Shown here piece after piece: positions 26,781 to 35,439 of a DNA stretch of 38,858 bases (its first letter is position 1; the number at the start of each line of letters is the position of its first letter). The translations under genes and the position numbers were made by a program. Source of the stretch: Alphaproteobacteria bacterium (lineage in GTDB: Bacteria; Pseudomonadota; Alphaproteobacteria; Thalassobaculales; Thalassobaculaceae); the NCBI GenBank assembly GCA_024742605.1, contig JANSYC010000035.1:1-38858 (forward strand), given 5' to 3'. The notes under the pieces are model-generated. The model saw nothing but the letters and a program-made list of their open reading frames with translations. It was not told the origin of the DNA and searched no databases.

Positions 26781-28145
26781 CTATAGCGCGTGGGCTTCAA
26801 GGCTTGCGGCCGTCGCGGCCGCGAAGCGGGCTCCGAACATGTCCTCGCGGGACTCTGCATCCGCATTGAAGACCATCTGGCCCTTATGGATGGTCCGCCA
26901 GACCCGCCCTTGCACCGGACGCCCGTCAAATGCGCTGTTCTTTGATTTCGTGTGCCATTTCGAGGCATCGATCCTGGTTCCGATGTCGAGATCGAAAATG
27001 ACCATATCGGCCCAGCTTCCCTTTGCGATCCGACCGTAGTCGAGCCCCAATATCTCCGCCGGACGGTGGGTCAATCTTGAGATTACGTCGAGAAACGGCA
27101 TCTCCTTCCGATGGGCCAGCTCCAGGCTGATCTGAAGCAGACTTTCCAGGCCGGTCACTCCGGGCATCGCCTGGGCGAACGGAACCCGTTTGCTGTCCTG
27201 ATCCTGCGGTGCGTGGTCCGAGGCGATCGCGTCGATTGTGCCGTCGGCCAATCCCTTGATAACGGCACGCCGATCCGCGTCGCTTCGCAGCGGAGGCGAA
27301 ACCCGCGCAAAGGTGCGGTAGTCGAGGATCGCCTGCTCATCGAGCGCAAAATAATGTGGTGCGGTGTCGCAGGTGACGTTCAGACCGTCCGATTTCGCCT
27401 TGGCGATCGCCTGGATCGCCTCGGCCGTCGAGACGTGCGCCGCGTGATAGCGCCCCCCGGTCAGCCGGACCAGCCGCAGATCCCGCTCTATCATCATGAC
27501 CTCGGCGCAGGAGGGGATGCCGGACAGGCCCAGTCGCGTGGCGATCTCGCCTTCATTGGCACAGCCCTCGCGGGCTAGGGCGGGGTCCTCGGGATGCTGG
27601 ATGATCGGTTTGCCGAGCCGTGAGGAATAGGACAGCGCCCGGCGCATCACCAGACTGTCGACGATCGCCTTCTCACCGTCGGTGAACCCGACGGCTCCCG
27701 ACTCCGCCAGCAACCCCATTTCCGTCATCTGTTCGCCGCGCAGGCCCTTGGTGGCGGCTGCGTAGGGATGCAGGTTGATCAGGCCGACCTCGATCGCCCG
27801 CCGTTCGACGAACTCGAGCAGGGAAGCGTCGTCGATGATCGGATTGGTGTTCGGCAGGGTGGCTATGGTCGTGACTCCGCCCGCGGCGGCGGCCTGCTGC
27901 ACCGAGGTCAGGGTCTCCATATGTTCTTCGCCGGGTTCGCGCACCTGAACGCGCATATCCACCAAGCCCGGGGCGAGGCATCGTCCGCCGCAATCCACCA
28001 CGTCCACATCTGCCGTGGTAGTGTCGATGAACAGCTTCGGGCCGGAATCCAGGATCCTTTGACCCTGGGTCAGGACCGCGCCCCGCTCGTCAAGCCCGGA
28101 GGTCGGGTCCAGCAGGCGGGCATTCTTGTAGAGGACGGGTCGCAT
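26781..28145 (-). CDS. pyrC: Dihydroorotase-like protein, probably non-catalytic PyrC' type
   Basis: About 454 residues from ATG 28145, which has AAGGA at good distance; a GTG at 28160 overlapping the pyrB stop is an alternative. The fold is an amidohydrolase barrel close to class I dihydroorotase. The normal metal motif D-x-H-x-H-x-R-E-P-G reads DMRVQVREPG here, so both metal-binding His residues are replaced by Arg and Gln. The other ligand positions look kept: FTDGE, IIQHPED, HAAHVS, and ASDHAP. Pseudomonas has such a PyrC', which is inactive but needed to assemble PyrB. The pyrB-pyrC adjacency fits this role; an active dihydroorotase should be encoded elsewhere. Confidence 0.88.
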   Translation of the reverse strand: MRPVLYKNARLLDPTSGLDERGAVLTQGQRILDSGPKLFIDTTTADVDVVDCGGRCLAPGLVDMRVQVREPGEEHMETLTSVQQAAAAGGVTTIATLPNTNPIIDDASLLEFVERRAIEVGLINLHPYAAATKGLRGEQMTEMGLLAESGAVGFTDGEKAIVDSLVMRRALSYSSRLGKPIIQHPEDPALAREGCANEGEIATRLGLSGIPSCAEVMMIERDLRLVRLTGGRYHAAHVSTAEAIQAIAKAKSDGLNVTCDTAPHYFALDEQAILDYRTFARVSPPLRSDADRRAVIKGLADGTIDAIASDHAPQDQDSKRVPFAQAMPGVTGLESLLQISLELAHRKEMPFLDVISRLTHRPAEILGLDYGRIAKGSWADMVIFDLDIGTRIDASKWHTKSKNSAFDGRPVQGRVWRTIHKGQMVFNADAESREDMFGARFAAATAASLEAHAL

Positions 28146-28156
28146 GCTGAGATCCT

Positions 28157-29173
28157 TCACGCCGCACCGGCGGCGTAGGGGTCGTTCTTGGCCCAGGGTT
28201 CGGTCTGATTCTCGACCAGAGCCTCAAGCACCGCCATCCGGACCGCCACGCCCATCTCCACCTGCTCGCGGATCAGAGACCGGTCGATGTCGTCGGCCAC
28301 CACGCTATCGATCTCCACGCCCCGGTTCATCGGCCCCGGATGCATGATCAGCGCATCGGGCTTGGCCAACCGAAGCTTGATTTCGTCCAGGCCGAAATAT
28401 CGAAAGTACTCACGGACCGACGGCACGAAACTCCCGCGCATCCGCTCGGTCTGCAGGCGCAGCATCATGACGATGTCGCAGCCTTTCAGGCCAGTGCGCA
28501 TGTCGTGGTGCACTTCGACCCCCATCCGCTCGATCCCCGAGGGCAACAAGGTCGGAGGTGCGACCACCCGGACGCGGGCGCCCATGATCGACAGAAGATG
28601 GATGTTTGATCGCGCGACGCGGCTGTGGGTGACGTCTCCGCAGATCGCGACCTCAAGCCCTTCCAGGCGTCCCAGCCGGCGACGTATGGTCAGCGCATCC
28701 AGCAGCGCCTGGGTGGGATGCTCGTGGCTGCCGTCACCGCCGTTGACCACCGCGCAATTGACCTTTTGCGCCAACAGTTGCACGGCCCCGCTTTCACCAT
28801 GCCGAACAACAAGCGCATCCGGATGCATGGCGTTCAGCGTCATGGCGGTATCGATCAGGGACTCGCCCTTTTTGATCGAGGAAGTGCCGACCGACATGTT
28901 GATCACGTCGCCGCCCAATCGCTTGCCGGCCAGCTCGAAGCTTGTGCGCGTGCGTGTGGAGTTCTCGAAGAACAGGTTGATCAGGGTGCGGCCCCGCAGG
29001 GAGGCGTTCTTCTTGTCGGCGCGCCGGTTCTGTTCGACATATCCGTCGGATCTGTCCAGTAGGTTGTCGATGTCGGAACGGGTGAGCCCTTCAATCCCCA
29101 GCAGATGGCGGTGGGGATATCGCGGGGGGGCCTCGGTACCCGAGGACCTGTCCTGTGGGTCAATCATTGTCAT
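28157..29173 (-). CDS. pyrB: Aspartate carbamoyltransferase catalytic chain
   Basis: About 338 residues from ATG 29173; the frame is open for 20 codons upstream to a TTG, but those residues are not conserved. PyrB joins carbamoyl phosphate and aspartate in pyrimidine synthesis. The carbamoyl phosphate loop [20 protein letters not shown], the HPTQ segment ([14 protein letters not shown]), and [10 protein letters not shown] are present. No pyrI regulatory gene is nearby. The next gene, a dihydroorotase-like pyrC, probably forms a complex with it. The promoter should lie in the 29174-29400 region. Confidence 0.97.
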   Translation of the reverse strand: MTMIDPQDRSSGTEAPPRYPHRHLLGIEGLTRSDIDNLLDRSDGYVEQNRRADKKNASLRGRTLINLFFENSTRTRTSFELAGKRLGGDVINMSVGTSSIKKGESLIDTAMTLNAMHPDALVVRHGESGAVQLLAQKVNCAVVNGGDGSHEHPTQALLDALTIRRRLGRLEGLEVAICGDVTHSRVARSNIHLLSIMGARVRVVAPPTLLPSGIERMGVEVHHDMRTGLKGCDIVMMLRLQTERMRGSFVPSVREYFRYFGLDEIKLRLAKPDALIMHPGPMNRGVEIDSVVADDIDRSLIREQVEMGVAVRMAVLEALVENQTEPWAKNDPYAAGAA

Positions 29174-29697
29174 TAAAGCGCCTTTATATGCGCGTGATCG
29201 GGCGGGGGCAAGCGACCGATTGGGACTCGGCAAAAGCCCTAGCTATGTGGTCCTCTGGACCTGGCTTCCCGGACCGTCGCCTCGAAAAGAATCGCTAGGC
29301 ACCGAAGCGGCAGCCCCAGCAAGTGTGGCGCCCTCATCGAGCCACGCGCGCACCCAATACCTTTCCTGGCTTAGCTTCGGATCTGAACACTCTGGATGCC
29401 GGAGCTTGCCGCCGATACTGCCGGCACCTTGGTCGCGCAGCCGCTCGGTTTTCAGAATCGCATTGTTGGTCGAATGAGTTATGGTTCAAGCGCTTCTGAT
29501 GTAAAGCCGTGGATTGTATTTCTCACATTCAGAAACAAGGCTGTTATTCATAACATATTGGATTGTATTAAAAATTAAGCTCTTCCTAATTGCTTCGCGC
29601 GTCGGCACGAGATGTGGATTCAGGAGCTGATCCGTGGTTATCTCGCACCCGTTATCGGTGTGACTTATGCTTCAGGCGCAAGAAGGGCAATTTGACC
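29174..29697. other. Intergenic region with AT-rich patch
   Basis: Over 500 bases without a convincing gene. A 60-codon ORF at 29396-29578 has no family signature and unlike codon use, so I do not call it. Bases 29490-29585 are markedly AT-rich for this genome and contain GGATTGTATT twice (29511-29520 and 29560-29569). The region should hold the pyrB promoter on the minus strand and that of the PAS gene on the plus strand, but I could not place either with confidence. Confidence 0.5.
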
Positions 29698-30228
29698 GTG
29701 GCGGATCGAGACTATGCGGTAGCGGCGATGACTCTTGATGCGTTGACCCATCCGGAGCATCGGGACATGTTGGCCTATTGGCAGGCTCGCAGGGGCGAGA
29801 GCGGCGTACCGCTGCGCAATCGGTTCGATCCCCTGGATTTTCCCGCCCTCTTGCCGCGCATAGCGGTGATCGAAGTGGTCGATGCTGACGGAAAAGTGCG
29901 GTTCCGGTATCGGCTCGCGGGAACCGAGATCGCGTCCCGCGCGGGTCGCGATCCGACTGGAAAATTCTTCGAGGACCTATACGAAGGCCCCTATCTGGAA
30001 AGCGCGACCTCGACATATGTTGAGTTGATGAAGTCGGGCGTGCCGCACTATTCCCAGCGGGTGTTTCCGATCGGTAACGGGGTCAGCGATCTGCGCTATG
30101 ATCGTCTGATCCTGCCGTTCAGCTCCGACGGAGTCCGGATTGACCAGTTCGTGCTGCTGATCGTGGTGATCGAGCAGACAGGCACGCCGACTCAGAAGGG
30201 CAGCTTCAGGGGATACGGCAACGCTTGA
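29698..30228 (+). CDS. PAS_5 domain protein
   Basis: About 176 residues if GTG 29698 is used; the frame is open back to 29590, but the extra residues (Cys/Arg-rich) look non-conserved, and ATG 29728 is another option. The body has the pattern of the alphaproteobacterial PAS_5 family: MLAYWQARRGESGVPLRNRFDPLDFPALLPRIAVIEV, FRYRLAGTEIASRAGRDPTGKFFEDLY and YDRLILPFSSDGVRIDQFVLLI. These are stand-alone PAS folds with unknown ligand, often present in many copies per genome. Nothing in the context gives a role; it converges on the enoyl-CoA hydratase gene 6 bases away. Confidence 0.75.
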   Translation: MADRDYAVAAMTLDALTHPEHRDMLAYWQARRGESGVPLRNRFDPLDFPALLPRIAVIEVVDADGKVRFRYRLAGTEIASRAGRDPTGKFFEDLYEGPYLESATSTYVELMKSGVPHYSQRVFPIGNGVSDLRYDRLILPFSSDGVRIDQFVLLIVVIEQTGTPTQKGSFRGYGNA

Positions 30229-30234
30229 CCTGCG

Positions 30235-31050
30235 TCAGGCCGGATACCAGCGCGGCGGCCGCTTCTCCAGAAAGCTTGCGAGTCCTTCGGTCGCCTCCTG
30301 GGTCTGGCGCTTGGCGGCATGCTCATGCACCAAAGCCTCGAAATGCACCTCATCGAGAATCAGGCCCGATTCCACCAGCGCGCGTCGCTTCGTCTGGGCA
30401 AGGGCTTCGGGGGCCGACATCAACAGTCCGTCGATGATCGGCGCGGCCGCATCGTCAAGCGCCCCCTCGTCGCAGACCTGATGGACCAAGCCGAGGGCGC
30501 GGGCCTGCTCGGCGCCGAATCGCTCACATGTCAGAGCCCAGCGCCGGACTTCCCGGACCCCGATCGCGGCATTGAGATGCGGCACGATGATGCCCGCCAT
30601 GACACCCCAACGCGCCTCGGTGATTGCGAACTGGGCATCTGTCGACGCGACCACGATATCGCAGGCGGCGGCCATCCCGGTTCCACCGCCAAAGCATCCG
30701 CCATGAATCAGGGCGAGGGTCGGCTTCGGAAACTCGGTCAATCCCCGAATGGCACTGGCGGTGCGCCGGGACACCACGACGTTCTCGTCGGGTGACAGGG
30801 TGCCGATCTCCTTCAGCCAGGACAGATCCGCCCCGGCCTGGAAGTGCCTGCCGTTGCCCCGCAGAACCACCAAACGCACCCGGTCGTCCGTTCCCAGGAC
30901 GGTAAAGGCATCGATCAGGCCCTGGACGACCTCTCCGTTGTACGCGTTGTTCCGGGCCGGGCGGTTCAGGGTCACGGTCCCGACGCCACGCGCATCTACC
31001 GATCTCAAGACCGTGCCGCCGCCGTGTTCAAACTGCTCGGGGGATGTCAT
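30235..31050 (-). CDS. Enoyl-CoA hydratase/isomerase family, methylglutaconyl-CoA hydratase-like
   Basis: 271 residues of the crotonase fold. GRHFQAGADLSWLK forms the first oxyanion-hole segment and HGGCFGGGTGMAAACDIVVA the second. The first catalytic Glu position of crotonase is Gly here, while the second Glu is kept in FAITEARWGVMAGIIVPHL. That pattern and AIGVREVRRWALTCERFGAEQARALGLVH resemble LiuC and AtuE hydratases of leucine and acyclic terpene breakdown. The substrate is an inference. The start overlaps the esterase stop (ATGA), so the two genes are coupled. Confidence 0.85.
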   Translation of the reverse strand: MTSPEQFEHGGGTVLRSVDARGVGTVTLNRPARNNAYNGEVVQGLIDAFTVLGTDDRVRLVVLRGNGRHFQAGADLSWLKEIGTLSPDENVVVSRRTASAIRGLTEFPKPTLALIHGGCFGGGTGMAAACDIVVASTDAQFAITEARWGVMAGIIVPHLNAAIGVREVRRWALTCERFGAEQARALGLVHQVCDEGALDDAAAPIIDGLLMSAPEALAQTKRRALVESGLILDEVHFEALVHEHAAKRQTQEATEGLASFLEKRPPRWYPA

Positions 31051-32021
31051 GGCATTACCTCGTCGAGTGATTTGGAGAGATCCCGCGCGCAGGCCCGGAT
31101 CAGTCTATGGGAAGCCGCGACCGTCCGAGTGAGCGACAGGAAGGCGTGCGGCACGCCGTCGAATATCTCGAGATGGCCCGGCACACCCGCCGTTCGCAAC
31201 CTGGCGTCGAGCCCGATCGAATCGTCCCGCAGCACGTCCAGACCGGCGGCGTAGACATAGGTCGTCGGCAGGTTCGCCAGGTCCGCCTTCATCGGCACCG
31301 CGAGCGGGTTGTCGTAATCCTCCGGACCTCTGAGGTAGAGATCGAAATACTGCAGCATCCCCTCGCGGGTCAGCCCGAACTGGCTCAGGGAGCGGTAGGA
31401 CTCGGTCTCGAAATCCGCCCCGGCGACCGGATAGATCAGCCCCAGCGCCGTCAGAAGCTCGGGGTCGGTCTCCCGCAATACGAGGGCGGTGGCGATGGCA
31501 AGATTTCCTCCGGCGGAATCTCCGGCGATGGCGATCCGGGCCGGGCAGAACCGGAACTCCGAGGCGCGATCCCGGCAGTGGCGGGTGACCGCGACGATCT
31601 CCTCGAGGGCGCCGGGAAACTTCACCTCGGGCGCCAGGGAATAGTCCACCGCGACCACGCAGGCGCCGGTCTGCAGCGCTAGGTAATGCATCGCCCTTCC
31701 ATGGGTCTCGAGGGAGCCGACCACCCAGCCGCCGCCGTGCAGATAGACCACCACCGGCACCGGATCGAGCGTGTTCGGATAGAGCAGGCGGACCGGAACC
31801 GGGCCGTTCGGACCGGGCATCTCCGTGTCTACGATTTTGGCCAGCTCCGGCCGGTCGGCGTTCCACCAGGCGCGCTCCGCCTCGACCCGGGCGCGCATTT
31901 CGGCGGGCGTAAGGTCGGTACGTCCGTCGTCATGGCCGAGCTCGGCGGTGATCCGGGCCATCCGACCCCAGGCGTCCGGCATGTCGGGGTCGATATAGGG
32001 GGCTGTCTCTGGGTCGGTCAT
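31047..32021 (-). CDS. Alpha/beta hydrolase, hormone-sensitive-lipase family esterase
   Basis: About 324 residues from ATG 32021; a GTG at 32030 is an alternative. The HSL-family oxyanion motif HGGGWVVGS, the nucleophile elbow GDSAGGNLAIA, an Asp in GLDVLRDDS and the His in GVPHAFLS give a complete catalytic triad. It lacks a signal peptide, so it is cytoplasmic. These enzymes hydrolyse short-chain carboxylic esters. It is the first gene of a two-gene unit with the enoyl-CoA hydratase, which suggests use of an ester- or acyl-containing compound. Confidence 0.9.
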   Translation of the reverse strand: MTDPETAPYIDPDMPDAWGRMARITAELGHDDGRTDLTPAEMRARVEAERAWWNADRPELAKIVDTEMPGPNGPVPVRLLYPNTLDPVPVVVYLHGGGWVVGSLETHGRAMHYLALQTGACVVAVDYSLAPEVKFPGALEEIVAVTRHCRDRASEFRFCPARIAIAGDSAGGNLAIATALVLRETDPELLTALGLIYPVAGADFETESYRSLSQFGLTREGMLQYFDLYLRGPEDYDNPLAVPMKADLANLPTTYVYAAGLDVLRDDSIGLDARLRTAGVPGHLEIFDGVPHAFLSLTRTVAASHRLIRACARDLSKSLDEVMP

Positions 32022-32188
32022 GTCCGCCACGGATCTGTTTGCTCAAGATATTCGCTCGGGGCCGCAAGCGTCGCTCCCGGTGCGGAAAATGACAAGGCGC
32101 CGCGCGGGAACGGACTCGTTCACCCTGGGCATTGGTTCCGACAGCGCCACATGCATATTGTGTCGAAACACTCATCGAAGGACCTCAG

Positions 32189-32578
32189 ATGCCAACCGAA
32201 GTGACCGTTCTGGCCTACGCGGGCGTGCTGCAGTTCGTCCAGTTCATCGTGATGGCGGTGCCCGCCAACCAGCAGCTCGGGACCGACTACACGGCCGGCG
32301 CCCGGGATGAGCCTCGGCAGTTGACCGGCCTTGCGGCGCGGCTGAACCGGGCCATGCAGAACCATTTCGAGGGGCTGATCCTGTTCACCCTCGCGGTCGT
32401 GGTCGTCACTCTGGGTGACCGGTCGAGCGGCCTCACCGAGGCCTGCGCCTGGACCTATCTGGGCGCCCGTATCCTGTATGTCCCGGCCTATGCGAGCGGG
32501 GTCAAATATGTCCGGTCTATCATATGGGCGGTGGGCTTTCTGGCGACGGCGGTGATGCTGATCGCAGCAATCCTCTGA
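32189..32578 (+). CDS. MAPEG family membrane protein
   Basis: 129 residues from ATG 32189, preceded by AAGGACC. Four hydrophobic segments and the motif RLNRAMQNHFEGLILFTLAVVVV followed by ARILYVPAYASGV are typical of the bacterial MAPEG group (related to membrane glutathione transferases). Function in bacteria is mostly untested. It is followed 13 bases later by a GNAT gene. Confidence 0.88.
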   Translation: MPTEVTVLAYAGVLQFVQFIVMAVPANQQLGTDYTAGARDEPRQLTGLAARLNRAMQNHFEGLILFTLAVVVVTLGDRSSGLTEACAWTYLGARILYVPAYASGVKYVRSIIWAVGFLATAVMLIAAIL

Positions 32579-32591
32579 CCGGAACGGCGGA

Positions 32592-33128
32592 GTGAGCAGC
32601 ATCGGCATGACCCGCAGCCGGAGTCCGAACCCAATCTCCATTCGGGTCCCTGCATCCGACGACCTGGACGCCATTTCGGCGCTCTACGCGGTCTCCTATG
32701 GTGGCTTGCTGGCGGACGACTACACCGCCGAGGAGCTTGCGGGGATCGTTCCGCTGGTCGCCACCGCCAAACCGGAGTTGGTCGGCTCCGGCCGGTTTTT
32801 CGTGGCCGAGGACGGTGCCGGTCTGCTCGGCGCCGGCGGCTGGAGCCATGAGCGGCCCGGCACCCAGACGGTCGAGCCCGGTGTCGGCCATGTCCGGCAT
32901 GTGGCGGTGCATCCGCGGGCGACCGGACGGGGCGTCGGCCGGGCGGTGCTGCGCGCCTGTCGCGATCAGGCGGAGGCCGAGGGCGTGGCGCATCTCGAAA
33001 GCTATGCGACCCTGAATGCCGAGCCGTTCTACCGGTCGCTCGGGTTTCGACCCCTGGCACCGATCGACGTTCCTCTGAGCGAGACCGTTGTCCTGCGTTC
33101 GATCCGTATGGTCCTCGACCTGACCTGA
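32592..33128 (+). CDS. GNAT family N-acetyltransferase
   Basis: 178 residues from GTG 32592 (ATG 32607 possible). IRVPASDDLDAISALYAVSYGGLLADDY starts the fold; the acetyl-CoA-binding motif is RHVAVHPRATGRGVGRAVLRAC, and ESYATLNAEPFYRSLGFRPL the C-terminal part. The substrate is not predictable. Likely cotranscribed with the MAPEG gene. Confidence 0.9.
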   Translation: MSSIGMTRSRSPNPISIRVPASDDLDAISALYAVSYGGLLADDYTAEELAGIVPLVATAKPELVGSGRFFVAEDGAGLLGAGGWSHERPGTQTVEPGVGHVRHVAVHPRATGRGVGRAVLRACRDQAEAEGVAHLESYATLNAEPFYRSLGFRPLAPIDVPLSETVVLRSIRMVLDLT

Positions 33129-33205
33129 CCTGACATGCAGGCTTTGCACAGCCGGGCACTTCCTGCTTGGATCGTGCTCGGGATCTGATCGGGAAAGGAT
33201 GCGCC

Positions 33206-34468
33206 ATGGCGGTCGAGCGGGTGGAAACGGTCGTGGTCGGCGGCGGGCAGGCGGGCCTCGCCATGAGCGAGCATCTGAGCGCGCGCGAAATTCCGCATCT
33301 GGTGCTGGAGCGCGGGCGCATCGCCGAGCGCTGGCGGTCCGAGCGCTGGGACTCCCTGGTCGCCAACGGCCCCGCCTGGCACGACCGGTTTCCCGGCCTC
33401 GGCTTCGACGATCTCGACCCGGACGCCTTCGCGCCGAAGGAGCGGGTGGCCGCCTATTTCGCCGAATACGCCGCCCAGATCAAAGCCCCGATCCGCTGCG
33501 GCGTCTCGGTCACCGAGGTGCGCCGGATCGAGGGCACGCCCGAGTTCCGCGTCGAGACCTCGGACGGCACCATCGACTGCCGCTATCTGGTGGCGGCGAC
33601 CGGCCCGTTCCAGCGCCCGATCATCCCGCCGCTGATCCCCGAGACACCCGGTCTGCTGCAGATGCATTCCAACAGCTACCGCAATCCGGACCAGCTTCCG
33701 GAGGGCGCGGTTCTGGTGGTCGGCGCGGGCGCGTCCGGCAGCCAGATCGCCGACGAGCTGCTGCGGGCGGGCCGCAAGGTCTACCTCTCGGTCGGCCCGC
33801 ACAGCCGCTATCCCCGCCGCTACCGGGAGCGGGACTACTGCTGGTGGCTGGGGGTGCTCGGCCGCTGGGACCACGACGCGCCGGAGCCGGGGCTGAAGCA
33901 CATCCCGATCGCGGTCAGCGGCGCCCATGGCGGGCGCACCGTCGATTTCCGCGAGCTGGCATCGCGCGGGATGATCCTGGTCGGCCGCACCGAGGCCTAT
34001 GAGGACGGCGCCCTGCACTTCGCGCCGGGTCTGTCTGAGGTGCTGGCGCGCGGCGATGCGGGCTATCTCTCGGAGCTGGATCAGGCCGACGCCTATGTCG
34101 AGCAAAACGGCCTGGACCTGCCCGAGGAACCCGAGGCCCGTGTCCTGCTGCCGGACCCGGACTGTGTGACCGACCCGATCCTGAAGCTCGATCCGGTGCG
34201 GGACGGGGTCGGCACAGTGCTCTGGGCGACCGGCTACGGCTACGATTTCAGCTGGCTCAAGCTCGACGCGTTCGACGAGGCGGGCAATCCCAAGCACCTG
34301 CGCGGCATCTCCACCGAGCCCGGCCTTTACTTCATCGGCCTGCCTTGGCTGTCCCGCCGCGGCTCGTCCTTCATCTACGGCGCCTGGCACGACGCCATGT
34401 ACCTGGCCGACCAGATCGCCACCCGGCGCGGGTATTTCGCGTACGACGCGCAGGTGCGGGGCCGGTGA
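33206..34468 (+). CDS. FAD/NAD(P)-dependent flavoprotein monooxygenase (CzcO-like)
   Basis: About 420 residues from ATG 33206, preceded by GGGAAAGGATG. The FAD Rossmann motif VVVGGGQAGLAMSEHL is at the N-terminus, the NADP motif VVGAGASGSQIADEL in the middle, and ATGPFQRP and ATGYGYDFSWLKL are the ATG linkers of flavin monooxygenases. HSNSYRNPDQLPEGA sits where the FMO/BVMO fingerprint usually lies. PWLSRRGSSFIYGAWHDAMYLAD closes the protein. Annotated relatives are described as oxidoreductases or monooxygenases with unknown substrates. The gene is richer in GC than the genes just downstream. Confidence 0.88.
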   Translation: MAVERVETVVVGGGQAGLAMSEHLSAREIPHLVLERGRIAERWRSERWDSLVANGPAWHDRFPGLGFDDLDPDAFAPKERVAAYFAEYAAQIKAPIRCGVSVTEVRRIEGTPEFRVETSDGTIDCRYLVAATGPFQRPIIPPLIPETPGLLQMHSNSYRNPDQLPEGAVLVVGAGASGSQIADELLRAGRKVYLSVGPHSRYPRRYRERDYCWWLGVLGRWDHDAPEPGLKHIPIAVSGAHGGRTVDFRELASRGMILVGRTEAYEDGALHFAPGLSEVLARGDAGYLSELDQADAYVEQNGLDLPEEPEARVLLPDPDCVTDPILKLDPVRDGVGTVLWATGYGYDFSWLKLDAFDEAGNPKHLRGISTEPGLYFIGLPWLSRRGSSFIYGAWHDAMYLADQIATRRGYFAYDAQVRGR

Positions 34469-34675
34469 GGGGGCGGCCCTGGGTGGGGCGTTCACGGGCG
34501 GGCTATGGTCGATTGATATGCGTAGCCGATCTTTTCAAGAACCGGTGCTCTGCACGCGACGCACGCCAGCCACGCGTTCAGGTCCAATCCAAACGACCTT
34601 CGGGCATGCCTACTTCACGGATGCCGACCTGTTTGGCTCGACGGTTCGGCATGCTCACAGAGTCCGAGGATCTTC

Positions 34676-35032
34676 ATGATGATTGGCGTCCCTGTGGTCA
34701 CCGATTTGATGATGGGGTTGGGATTGATGACGGTTGGGGCGCTTCTCATGCCACTGGCCGCCCGGTGGATGGAGCTCAGCTATCCGGATGACGAAGCTTA
34801 CTTCCTCACATCGATGGTTGGGGTTGCCCTCACCGCTGTCTTTTCCGGCGGCATCGCCGGTTTCGTCGCTGCGTCCTTTCTGGTCGAAGGGATATTGAGG
34901 GTCGCAGTCCTTGGAATCGGGGCTGTCCTAAGCATCGCGCTGATCGTTGTTTTCTGGCGGCTCCTGCGGAAGACCCCACTGAGATCCGAAGGCTCGGACA
35001 AAGCTCCAGACACTCTGTTGCATCGGGCATGA
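34676..35032 (+). CDS. Small three- to four-helix membrane protein, unknown
   Basis: 118 residues; GAGGATCTTC precedes the ATG. Hydrophobic segments cover about residues 8-30, 45-70 and 75-100, with a short charged C-terminus (RLLRKTPLRSEGSDKAPD). I recognise no family. The stop overlaps the next start (ATGA), so the two small membrane proteins are coupled and may work together. The 207 bases before it (34469-34675) hold no gene I can support. Confidence 0.6.
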   Translation: MMIGVPVVTDLMMGLGLMTVGALLMPLAARWMELSYPDDEAYFLTSMVGVALTAVFSGGIAGFVAASFLVEGILRVAVLGIGAVLSIALIVVFWRLLRKTPLRSEGSDKAPDTLLHRA

Positions 35033-35049
35033 GCATGAGCATGAGCATG
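35029..35049 (+). repeat. Hexanucleotide tandem repeat at a start codon
   Basis: ATGAGC is repeated three times and followed by a fourth ATG, giving in-frame start codons at 35029, 35035, 35041 and 35047. The first overlaps the upstream TGA. Slippage would change length by two codons without frameshift. Confidence 0.7.
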
Positions 35050-35361
35050 TCCGTAACGGTTCCGTCGCCACCTATGGCAGCCGCGTCGCCTCAATCTCAA
35101 CTGTCCGCGCTCTTGGGCGTGGTCACAGCCAGCTGTCTGATCGCGTTAACACTGGGCTCCGTACCGCCCCTGATTGCGTTTCTCTTGTGTAGGGTTCTCG
35201 AGGCGCCTTTTTGGATGACGATGGCAGTAGAGGGCCCTGCCGTTTTAATTTCGGTCTTCGGTGTGGCGTGGTTCAGCAGGCAGGCATGGGTGTACGAACG
35301 CGGCCATTCGTCTGCCTCCCGAGCGCCAGATCCCGGTCAGACGACCGCTATCGTATCCTGA
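35029..35361 (+). CDS. Small membrane protein, unknown, with repeated start
   Basis: 110 residues, or fewer if one of the later in-frame ATGs is used: the N-terminus MSMSMSMSV is encoded by ATGAGC repeats. Two to three hydrophobic segments are visible (LLGVVTASCLIALTLG, PPLIAFLLCRV, GPAVLISVFGVAWF). No family is recognised. Base composition is nearer 55% GC in a sampled 60-base stretch, lower than adjacent genes. Coupled to the gene before it. Confidence 0.55.
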   Translation: MSMSMSMSVTVPSPPMAAASPQSQLSALLGVVTASCLIALTLGSVPPLIAFLLCRVLEAPFWMTMAVEGPAVLISVFGVAWFSRQAWVYERGHSSASRAPDPGQTTAIVS

Positions 35362-35439
35362 TTGGGCCCGGCCGGGTTGAGCCTGAGCCTCATATCCGGT
35401 TTTCATTGACAACACTTCGGACGCGGATGGGACTCTGGC

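Noticed and set aside
29396-29578. 60-codon ORF in the pyrB-PAS gap
   Set aside because: No family signature, and it spans the AT-rich patch with codon use unlike neighbours.
33029-34495. 488-codon open frame on the minus strand
   Set aside because: Antisense to the flavoprotein gene; translated product is Arg/Ala/Gly-rich and without motifs.
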